A DNA stretch of 6,035 nt from Burkholderiales bacterium. GTDB taxonomy: Bacteria > Pseudomonadota > Gammaproteobacteria > Burkholderiales > Burkholderiaceae. The notes under the pieces are model-generated. The model was given only the letters and a program-made list of their open reading frames with translations. It was not told where the DNA came from and did no database searches. The stretch lies in contig CANBQJ010000222.1 in NCBI GenBank assembly GCA_947371645.1, positions 1 to 6,035 of the forward strand. Reading direction: 5' to 3'. Position 1 is the first letter of the stretch; every line of letters begins with the position of its first letter. Shown here piece after piece: positions 1-5,465 of this stretch. The translations under genes were made by a program, and so were the position numbers.

Positions 1-2
1 TC

Positions 3-431
3 ACGCCCGCCACAGAGGCCGGCAGGACGCCAGCCGCACAGCGCAGGCATGTGCTCTACGTGGAAGACAACCCGGCCAACAGCGAGGTGCTGCGGGCCGC
101 ACTGGCCCACCGGCCGGAGCTGGTGCTGACCGTGGCCGACAACATCGAGTCGGGCCTGGCTGCCCTGCACGACCGCTTGCGTGCCAAGCGACCGGACATC
201 CTGCTGCTGGACGTGCACCTGCCCGATGCCTCGGGCCTGGAGTTGCTGCGGCTGGCCAAATCCAACCCGGACACGGCCGACATCCCGGTGATCATGATCT
301 CGGCCGACGTGCAGCCGGAGCAGATCGACGCGGCACTGGCGGCCGGCGCGGCCTGCTACGTGACCAAGCCGGTGCAGCTGCCCGCCTTGCTGGCGCAGAT
401 GGACGAACTCATGAGCCTGAGCCAGGCCTGA
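3..431 (+). CDS. Response-regulator receiver domain, C-terminal end of a larger signalling protein (5' partial)
   Basis: This is a CheY-like receiver domain that would accept a phosphoryl group from a histidine kinase. Counting from the GTG at 51, the acidic pair is E5-D6 in VEDN, the phospho-acceptor is D54 (LLLDVHLPD, codon 210-212), the conserved Ser/Thr is S84, the aromatic switch residue is Y103 and the invariant lysine is K106 in TKP. All catalytic residues are present, so the domain should be active. The frame stays open to the left edge, giving a 16-residue Ala/Pro/Arg-rich stretch that resembles an interdomain linker. The GTG at 51 lies inside the first beta strand and has no Shine-Dalgarno, so it is probably not the true start. 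The VLYVEDNPAN-type opening is typical of receivers at the C-terminus of hybrid or PAS-containing histidine kinases. There is no DNA-binding or other output domain after the receiver. A stand-alone receiver starting at 51 is possible but less likely. It converges with the dehydratase gene on the other strand. Confidence 0.85.
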   Translation, partial: TPATEAGRTPAAQRRHVLYVEDNPANSEVLRAALAHRPELVLTVADNIESGLAALHDRLRAKRPDILLLDVHLPDASGLELLRLAKSNPDTADIPVIMISADVQPEQIDAALAAGAACYVTKPVQLPALLAQMDELMSLSQA

Positions 432-448
432 CGCAACAGCGTCCTGGC
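421..448. terminator. Imperfect hairpin between convergent genes, possible bidirectional terminator
   Basis: Two stacked 5-bp arms, GCCAG/CTGGC (421-425 with 444-448) and GACGC/GCGTC (430-434 with 439-443), enclose an AACA loop, with a 4-base bulge (426-429) on one side. The structure covers the stop codon of the receiver gene and most of the 27 bases separating it from the stop codon of the dehydratase gene. There is no T-tract on either side, so it is not a canonical intrinsic terminator. Its position between two converging transcripts is the main reason to suspect a terminating or 3'-end stabilising role. Confidence 0.4.
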
Positions 449-458
449 CGGGCTCGGT

Positions 459-2333
459 TCAGCGGGGCGTGTATTCGGGCACCAGGCCGTGCAGGCGTGA
501 GCGCAGCACCGCCGGTGTGCCGGCTGCCTCGTCCTGCGCCAGGGCCAGCAGGCGCTCGATCCAGTCGGTCGGCAGCTCGCCATTGAGCTGGGCCAGACGC
601 AGGCGCGGGTGCGGCGTGGGCAGGGTGGTGTCGGCATCGGCCAGCAGCTCCTCGAAGAGCTTCTCGCCGGGGCGCAGGCCACTGAACACGATGGGGATCT
701 CGGCCTCGGTGTGGCCGCTGAGCGCGATGAGTTCGCGCGCCAGGTCGGCGATCTTCACCGACTTGCCCATGTCCATCACGAAGACCTGACCGGTCTCGGC
801 CAGGGCCGCTGCCTGCAGCACCAGCTGGGCCGCTTCGGGGATGGTCATGAAAAAGCGCGTGATCTCGGGGTGGGTGACGGTGACCGGGCCACCGCGGGCG
901 ATCTGTTCCTTGAACTTGGGGATCACGCTGCCGCTCGACCCCAGCACGTTGCCAAAGCGCACGGCCATGAAGCGTGTGCCCGGGCGGCGCGTGGCCCAGT
1001 GCGAGATCACCATCTCGGCGGCGCGCTTGGTGGCGCCCATGACGTTGGTGGGGTTGACCGCCTTGTCGGTGGAGATGAGCACGAAGCGGCTGACGCCGGC
1101 TTCGGCCGCCGCCTGCGCGCACTGGAAGGTGCCCAGGGTGTTGTTGCGCAGCGCGATCCAGGCGTTGTCGTCTTCCATCAGCGGCACGTGCTTGTAGGCG
1201 GCGGCGTGGAAGACGAGGTCGGGCCGATGGGCCTGCATGGCGCGGTGCATCGCAGACAGGTCCTTCACGTCGCCCACCAGGCGCACCAGCGGCAGGTGGG
1301 GGAAGTGGATGCCCAGGTCCTGCTCGATCTGGTAGAGCGCGAATTCGCTGAGCTCGAACAGCACCAGGCGGCTGGGGCCGAAGCGCGCGATCTGTCGGCA
1401 GAGCTCTGAGCCGATCGAGCCGCCGGCGCCAGTGATCATCACCGTCTGGCCGCTGATGAGGGCCGACACGGCGCTTTCATCGAGCTTGACGGGCTCGCGG
1501 CCCAGCAGGTCTTCGGGTTCGATGTCGCGCACGCGGTCGATGCGCGAGCGGCCTTCGCGCAACTCATCGACCGAGGGCACGGTGACCACGGGCAGGCCGG
1601 TGGCGGCGGCCAGCTCCAGCGCCCGCTTGCGCTGGGCCAGCGTGGCCGAAGGCATGGCCAGGATGAGGTGGGTGACGTCGTCCAGCACGTCGCCATCGGC
1701 CAGCAGGTCCAGCCCGCCCAGCACCGGCAGGCCGACGATGCGGGCACCATGCTTGCGGCGGTCGTCGTCCAGCAGCCCCACCAGCGTCCAGCCGCGGTGC
1801 TGGATGCCGGCGATCAGCAGCTTGGCGGCCGCACCCGCGCCCAGCACCAGCGCGCGTTGCCCGCTGGGCTGCGTGCGGCCGTGGCGCCGCGCGCGAGACG
1901 ATTCGGTGAGCATGCGCACGCTCATGCGCGCCAGGGCCATGGTCACCAGGGCAAAGACCGGGTGCAGGGCCAGCACGGCACGGGGCACCTCCACGAGCTG
2001 GGCCATGAGCACCACCACGGCGCTGGCCAGGCCGGCCCCCAGGCAGACCCAGCCCACCCGGCCGATGTCATGAAAACTGGTGTAGCGCCAGGCGGCACGT
2101 GGCACGCCCAGCGCCCAGGACACGACGCTGTAGACCGCGATCACGCCCAGCAGCACGGCGCTGTCGTAGCTGGGCCGTTCGTACACCCAGCGCTCCACCC
2201 CCATGCGGAACAGGTAAGTGATGTGCCAGGCCAGCGCGATGAGCAGCGCGTCGGCCAGCAGCACGGCCGCCAGGCGCTTGCGGCGCAGGGGGTTGAGGAG
2301 GCGGTTCAGCGGGGTCCAGAGCATGGCGGGCAT
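459..2333 (-). CDS. Membrane-anchored nucleotide-sugar 4,6-dehydratase, WbpM/CapD/FlaA1 family
   Basis: The predicted protein has 624 residues, close to the length usual for long WbpM-type enzymes. Hydrophobic segments around residues 21-43, 58-78, 93-115 and 119-137 form the N-terminal membrane domain. A first Rossmann-like domain follows, with LGAG at about 164-167 and GLLDDD at about 186. The catalytic SDR domain begins near 296 with the NAD-binding motif TGAGGSIG (301-308) and includes HAAAYKHVPLME (about 376-387), STDK (421-424) and VMGATK (431-436). M432 stands where classical SDR epimerases have the catalytic Tyr, with K436 retained. That Ser/Met/Lys arrangement is known for UDP-GlcNAc 4,6-dehydratases of the WbpM/PglF type, which make the UDP-4-keto-6-deoxy-GlcNAc precursor of QuiNAc, FucNAc or bacillosamine in O-antigen, capsule or glycan synthesis. 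The exact substrate cannot be read from sequence. The ATG at 2333 is chosen; a second ATG three codons in (2324) is also possible. Neither has a good Shine-Dalgarno, and the start lies inside the upstream small ORF, so translational coupling is likely. Confidence 0.92.
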   Translation of the reverse strand: MPAMLWTPLNRLLNPLRRKRLAAVLLADALLIALAWHITYLFRMGVERWVYERPSYDSAVLLGVIAVYSVVSWALGVPRAAWRYTSFHDIGRVGWVCLGAGLASAVVVLMAQLVEVPRAVLALHPVFALVTMALARMSVRMLTESSRARRHGRTQPSGQRALVLGAGAAAKLLIAGIQHRGWTLVGLLDDDRRKHGARIVGLPVLGGLDLLADGDVLDDVTHLILAMPSATLAQRKRALELAAATGLPVVTVPSVDELREGRSRIDRVRDIEPEDLLGREPVKLDESAVSALISGQTVMITGAGGSIGSELCRQIARFGPSRLVLFELSEFALYQIEQDLGIHFPHLPLVRLVGDVKDLSAMHRAMQAHRPDLVFHAAAYKHVPLMEDDNAWIALRNNTLGTFQCAQAAAEAGVSRFVLISTDKAVNPTNVMGATKRAAEMVISHWATRRPGTRFMAVRFGNVLGSSGSVIPKFKEQIARGGPVTVTHPEITRFFMTIPEAAQLVLQAAALAETGQVFVMDMGKSVKIADLARELIALSGHTEAEIPIVFSGLRPGEKLFEELLADADTTLPTPHPRLRLAQLNGELPTDWIERLLALAQDEAAGTPAVLRSRLHGLVPEYTPR

Positions 2334-2494
2334 TGTGCCTGCGCCGAGGGCGCTGTCGCCCCGGACCGAGGCTCAGGCGTGAAGCGCGCGGCTTCGCGCA
2401 GGCACAGGTCTCGCTGGGCCAGCAGCCCCGCGATCATGTCGTCGATCTGGTGAAGGGCCGATCGCACATCGGCCAGAGATTCGAAATCCAACAT
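2306..2494 (-). CDS. Truncated chorismate-mutase-like (AroQ-fold) small protein
   Basis: The 62-residue ORF begins at an ATG preceded by AAGGAG with 7-base spacing, the clearest ribosome binding site in the window. Residues 7-38 look like the first helix of AroQ-type chorismate mutases: SLADVR, then a QID pair, LLAQR, and an REAARF segment. A gapless comparison with the E. coli P-protein mutase domain, from memory, places R11, D18 and R28 on the equivalent residues; R11 and R28 are active-site arginines there. The next catalytic residue, K39, is T39 here, and the remaining helices of a normal enzyme (about 90 residues) are missing. They are replaced by 24 Pro/Ala/Ser-rich residues including a CPPC. 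I found no continuation in the other two frames of this strand. The ORF overlaps the dehydratase start by 28 bases. It is probably catalytically dead: either a decayed gene whose start now drives the dehydratase by coupling, or a small non-enzymatic protein. Confidence 0.6.
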   Translation of the reverse strand: MLDFESLADVRSALHQIDDMIAGLLAQRDLCLREAARFTPEPRSGATAPSAQAQCPPCSGPR

Positions 2495-2501
2495 CGTTCA
2501 G

Positions 2502-2507
2502 CTCCTT
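2502..2507 (-). promoter_or_regulatory. Strong ribosome binding site of the chorismate-mutase-like ORF
   Basis: Read on the - strand this is AAGGAG, a full match to the anti-Shine-Dalgarno core, 7 bases before the ATG at 2494. It fixes the start of the small ORF. Because the dehydratase start has no comparable site, it may indirectly set dehydratase translation as well. Confidence 0.75.
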
Positions 2508-2582
2508 GAGGGGGAGCCGCCCGGAGGGGGCGCAATCGGGGTGGTCTGGGACCTGCCGTGTGACCGGTCTGCTGCCCTGCTT

Positions 2583-2599
2583 GCCGCCTGCCGGGCGGC
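2583..2599. repeat. GC-rich inverted repeat (hairpin) in the intergenic gap
   Basis: GCCGCC at 2583-2588 pairs perfectly with GGCGGC at 2594-2599 around a 5-base loop. Neither strand has a following T-tract, so it is not called a terminator. A 6-bp GC stem is not rare in DNA of this composition, and it may be chance or part of a 5' leader structure. Confidence 0.3.
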
Positions 2600-2693
2600 C
2601 AGAGGGTGTGAAAAGCCCGCTTCAGTCCGCCAGTTGCGAAGTCCAGGAGGGGCGCCACCAGCTTGCAGGCGCGCACAGACCTGTCAAGGCAGA

Positions 2694-2708
2694 CAGAGCG
2701 GGGCTCTG
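2694..2708 (-). terminator. Short perfect hairpin downstream of the ArnT-like gene, weak terminator candidate
   Basis: CAGAGC and GCTCTG form a perfect 6-bp stem around a 3-base loop, about 50 bases after the stop codon of the ArnT-like gene. The bases after it on the - strand (TCTGCCTTG) are only mildly T-rich, so termination here is uncertain. It could mark the end of the GT2-deacetylase-transferase transcript. Confidence 0.3.
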
Positions 2709-2757
2709 GGCCTGATGGGTGACGGCGGGCAAGCGGGCAGACAGGTTCATGCGTCCA

Positions 2758-4434
2758 TCATAGGGCCGCCAGGCCCCGTTCGGCAAGCGGGGTGCAGGCC
2801 AGGCCGTGCTCGCGCAAGGCCTCGCGCTCCAGCACCCACAGGTGCCACTTGGCCGCCTTCTGCACCGGCGCGATGGCAGCCAGTTGGCCGTAGAAGTTCG
2901 GTGCGTCGGGCGGCCCGACCACCACGGTGCGGGCGTGGGCGCACAAGGCCTGGGTGAATGCGCTGCGCGGCTGGAGCAGGCGCTTGCCCCGCTCGGGGTT
3001 GAAGGCCGCGGCGTCGAACAGCTCTTTCAGGTCGTTGTCGTGCTTGGGCAGCTCGGGGTCGTCCCAGTGGGTGAACAGCGGCAAGGGCTGCTTCAGGCCC
3101 AGCAGGTAAGGCAGGTCGTAGGCGTAGGACTCGACGTAGAGCAGCTGGGCATCGCCCTGCATGGCCTGCGCAATGCGCGGGGCCAAGGTGTGCGCGGCAC
3201 GGTTGTCGAAGCGCAGCACGGTGGCGATCAGGGCCAGGCAGAACACGGCAGCACCGATGGCCGCGCGCGACCACCACCGGGGGGGCACGTTGGCCAGCGC
3301 GCTGGCCTGTGCTGCTGGCGATGAGGGCGCAGGCAGCAGGCGCACGGCCCACCAGGCCAGGCCGCCAGCCAGGGCCGGCACCACGGGCAGCACATAGCCA
3401 GCCAGCTTGGACGCGGGCAGCGAGAAGAAGACCAGGATCACGCCACCCCAGGCGGCCAGCAGGCCCAACAGGGCGGGCGTGGCGGTTGAACATGGCGAAG
3501 CGCTTGCGCTCATGACGGGCGCCGTGGCGCCACGGCCACGCCACCAGGCCCATGCCCCCAGGGGTACCCAGGGCAGGGTCAGCACCAGCAGGACGGGCAG
3601 GTACCACCACCAGGGGTGCATGTTGTTGAAGCCGGTTTCCGTGAAGCGCTGAAAGTGCTGGTAGACGAAGAAGTAGTGCAGGAAGTCGGGGTAGCGCAGC
3701 TGCATGGCCACGAACCAGGGTGCGGCCACCAACAGGAAGACCACCAGGCCCACGACCGACAGCAAGGCCAGCAGGCTGCGCCAGCGCCCCCTCCACACCA
3801 GCCAGGCGGCCACCGCCGCACCGGGCAGCACAAAGCCGATGAGGCCCTTGGCCAGCAGGCCCAGCCCCGCCAGGCCCCAGGTGGCCCAGACCGCACGGCG
3901 GTGCGGCAGGCCGGCTTCGAACAACAAGGCCGCGTGGGCGCCCATGGCGATGGTGGCGCAGATGAGGCCGGCCACCAGCATGTCCAGGTTGGCGTATTGC
4001 GCGCCGCCAAACCAGTAAGGCATGGTCAGCAAGGCCAGCAGGGCCGCTCGCGCATGCCGCACGGAAGACCAGCGCAGCAGCAGCAGGTAGAGCGCCATGG
4101 CGCCCAGCCAGGCACCCAGCACCGAGGCCAACCGGCCGGCCCAGGGGTGCAGGCCGAAGGCCTCGATGGACAAGGCGGTGAGCCAGTAAAACAGCGGTGG
4201 CTTGTGGAAAAAGGGCAGGCCGTTGAGCGTGGGGGTGAGCCAGTCACCGCTGCGGATCATTTCCCAGGCCACGCTGGCATAGCGCCCTTCGTCGGGCACG
4301 GCCAGGTGGCGCCATCCGGTCGTCCAGCCCAGCCACAAGGCCGTCAGCAAGGCCACGGTCCACAGGGGCCAGGGGCGACCTGAGCGCGATGGGGTTGCGA
4401 CGAAAGGCGCGGCGGGGGCGGACGGCTGGCTCAT
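2758..4434 (-). CDS. ArnT-like polyprenyl-phosphate glycosyltransferase (GT-C fold, PMT_2/GT83 type)
   Basis: This is an integral inner-membrane enzyme that uses a polyprenyl-phosphate-linked sugar and transfers it to an acceptor on the periplasmic side; in the ArnT family the acceptor is usually a lipid A phosphate. At 558 residues it is close to E. coli ArnT (about 550). Counting from the ATG at 4434, the first periplasmic loop carries PDEGRYA with D48-E49, followed by SGDWLTPTLNG and the KPP motif (78-80). A second conserved aspartate is D151 (NLDM), LLAKG lies near 193-197, and FFSLPASKLAGYVLP (about 337-351) matches the ArnT-family segment containing conserved Lys and Tyr. Many hydrophobic helices are followed from about residue 410 by a soluble C-terminal domain. 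The frame could extend to a GTG at 4536 (34 more residues), but the added stretch is polar and atypical; neither start has a strong Shine-Dalgarno. Placement directly after a deacetylase suggests that it transfers a free amino sugar such as GlcN or GalN rather than L-Ara4N. Confidence 0.88.
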   Translation of the reverse strand: MSQPSAPAAPFVATPSRSGRPWPLWTVALLTALWLGWTTGWRHLAVPDEGRYASVAWEMIRSGDWLTPTLNGLPFFHKPPLFYWLTALSIEAFGLHPWAGRLASVLGAWLGAMALYLLLLRWSSVRHARAALLALLTMPYWFGGAQYANLDMLVAGLICATIAMGAHAALLFEAGLPHRRAVWATWGLAGLGLLAKGLIGFVLPGAAVAAWLVWRGRWRSLLALLSVVGLVVFLLVAAPWFVAMQLRYPDFLHYFFVYQHFQRFTETGFNNMHPWWWYLPVLLVLTLPWVPLGAWAWWRGRGATAPVMSASASPCSTATPALLGLLAAWGGVILVFFSLPASKLAGYVLPVVPALAGGLAWWAVRLLPAPSSPAAQASALANVPPRWWSRAAIGAAVFCLALIATVLRFDNRAAHTLAPRIAQAMQGDAQLLYVESYAYDLPYLLGLKQPLPLFTHWDDPELPKHDNDLKELFDAAAFNPERGKRLLQPRSAFTQALCAHARTVVVGPPDAPNFYGQLAAIAPVQKAAKWHLWVLEREALREHGLACTPLAERGLAAL

Positions 4435-4551
4435 GAGCGGGTGATGCGACGAAGGAGAAGACCGAAAGTGACCCAGATTGGCCGAAAGATCGGGCGCGTG
4501 ATCAAAGCGAATGGCGCGAAGGGCGCAAGCGTACACGCCCCCGCCAGGACA
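4435..4551 (-). other. 117-base spacer between deacetylase and ArnT-like genes
   Basis: No terminator or convincing promoter is visible here. The reading frame of the ArnT-like gene is open through most of it, back to a GTG at 4534-4536. If that GTG were used, the spacer would shrink to 15 bases. The two genes are probably in one transcript in either case. Confidence 0.4.
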
Positions 4552-5463
4552 TCAGCCAGGGCGGCGGGCGGCATGTGCCAGGCGCGTGACCTCGACACCG
4601 GCTCGCGCCAGCATCTGCGCCCAGTCCGCGCCACGCAGGGCCTCGAACTCCACCAGGCGCGCCGCAGAGATCGCATCGCCCGGGACAGGCTGGCTGGCAG
4701 GGTGGCACATCAGCAGGCCGCCCTGATCGCCATGCGCACCTTGAGCAGGCACCAGCTTCAGCCAGGCCCGCCACAGCGCCAGGTAGCCGGCCACATTGGT
4801 GTTGAAGGCGTAAGAGCCCAGCAGGCCACCGGAGGTGCGCAGGCCGCGGCGAGACGCCAGGCGGCGCAAGGCGCCTGAACCCAGTGTGGCGATGACGCCG
4901 GCCTTGAGCGCCACAGCCAGCGGCACGCCGGCCTGAGCCTGTTGCAGCACCGAGGTGCCACAGTCGCGCAGCCAGAACCCAGGCGGCAGTTGACCGCGGC
5001 GGGCGTCGATCACGGCAAACAAGGCGTCGCGGACCAGCGGCAACTGGTGCACATGCTGGTGCCCGTCGATGAAATCGGGCGGCTGGCCCCAGTGCGCCTC
5101 GAAGGCACGCCACTGGCGCTCGATGTCGGCGCGCAGCACGGCCACGTCCAGCTGGCGCAGGTGGCTGGCGGCAATCAGGCGGGACACGCTTTGCGCCGTC
5201 CAGGCGCTGCCCGTGCGCTCGCGCGGCATCAGCGTCTCGCTGAAATTGAGGTGCAGCCCCACATCGGCGCGGCGGCCCTCGCCCTGCCCTGCGACCTCGC
5301 GCAAGCGACTGGCACCACCCGCCCAGGCCACGCCATCGACCAGGCAGCTCACCGCCGTCACCCGGCCCAGACCCACCAGCTGGCAGACGGCCTGGTTGAC
5401 GCCATCGTGCAGGCCGAAATCGTCCACGCACACCGTGAGGTGGCGGCTGGCGGCGGCAGGCAT
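4552..5463 (-). CDS. ChbG/HpnK/NaxD (YdjC) family carbohydrate deacetylase
   Basis: This is a soluble, probably cytoplasmic metal-dependent deacetylase of the YdjC/ChbG family, which removes N-acetyl groups from GlcNAc- or GalNAc-containing substrates. Counting from the ATG at 5463 (303 residues), the family signatures are VDDFG (D14-D15) near the N-terminus, VGLHLNF with H71 in the middle, and IDGHQHVHQLP with H135, H137 and H139. The Asp pair and selected histidines bind the divalent metal in characterised members. No signal peptide or membrane helix is seen. The ATG follows the stop of the upstream glycosyltransferase gene as TGA-GC-ATG, so translation is almost certainly coupled. A TTG two codons earlier would overlap that stop but is a poorer choice. 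Lying between a polyprenyl-phosphate GT2 and an ArnT-like transferase, it most resembles NaxD, which deacetylates undecaprenyl-phosphate-GalNAc in Francisella. Roles like HpnK (hopanoid glycan) or ChbG (chitooligosaccharide) are alternatives that this context supports less well. Confidence 0.87.
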   Translation of the reverse strand: MPAAASRHLTVCVDDFGLHDGVNQAVCQLVGLGRVTAVSCLVDGVAWAGGASRLREVAGQGEGRRADVGLHLNFSETLMPRERTGSAWTAQSVSRLIAASHLRQLDVAVLRADIERQWRAFEAHWGQPPDFIDGHQHVHQLPLVRDALFAVIDARRGQLPPGFWLRDCGTSVLQQAQAGVPLAVALKAGVIATLGSGALRRLASRRGLRTSGGLLGSYAFNTNVAGYLALWRAWLKLVPAQGAHGDQGGLLMCHPASQPVPGDAISAARLVEFEALRGADWAQMLARAGVEVTRLAHAARRPG

Positions 5464-5465
5464 GC

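Larger units (their letters stand above)
2495..2757. other. 263-base gap between the ArnT-like gene and the small AroQ-like ORF
   Basis: This is the only sizeable gene-free stretch in the - strand gene series. It probably contains a promoter for the small ORF plus dehydratase pair, because the other neighbours are packed much closer. Visible structure consists of two short hairpins (2583-2599 and 2694-2708), the AAGGAG site near its left end, and G-rich runs at 2510-2514 and 2526-2530. A perfect TTGACA is present on the - strand at 2682-2687, but I see no acceptable -10 box 16-18 bases downstream. Short ORFs crossing the gap have no convincing protein features. Confidence 0.6.

Noticed and set aside
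609..1409. Long + strand ORF (266 codons) opposite the dehydratase gene
   Set aside because: It is the antisense shadow of a well-supported gene; its translation is rich in Gly, His, Gln and Ala without any domain, as expected in GC-rich coding DNA.
2510..2550. Four G-runs on the + strand, possible G-quadruplex
   Set aside because: The loops are long (up to 11 bases) and the transcribed RNA would carry the C-rich strand; such runs are expected by chance at this GC content.
2434..2676. - strand ORF of 80 codons in the gap, overlapping the AroQ-like ORF in another frame
   Set aside because: Arg/Pro-rich composition without a recognisable fold; the overlapping frame has the AroQ-like sequence and the strong RBS.
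2682..2687. Perfect TTGACA (-35 consensus) on the - strand
   Set aside because: No hexamer resembling TATAAT occurs at 16-18 bases downstream, so it is not called as a promoter.
3616..4383. Long + strand ORF (255 codons) opposite the ArnT-like gene
   Set aside because: The Gln/Gly/His-rich low-complexity translation mirrors hydrophobic codons of the transferase on the other strand; no motif or RBS supports it.
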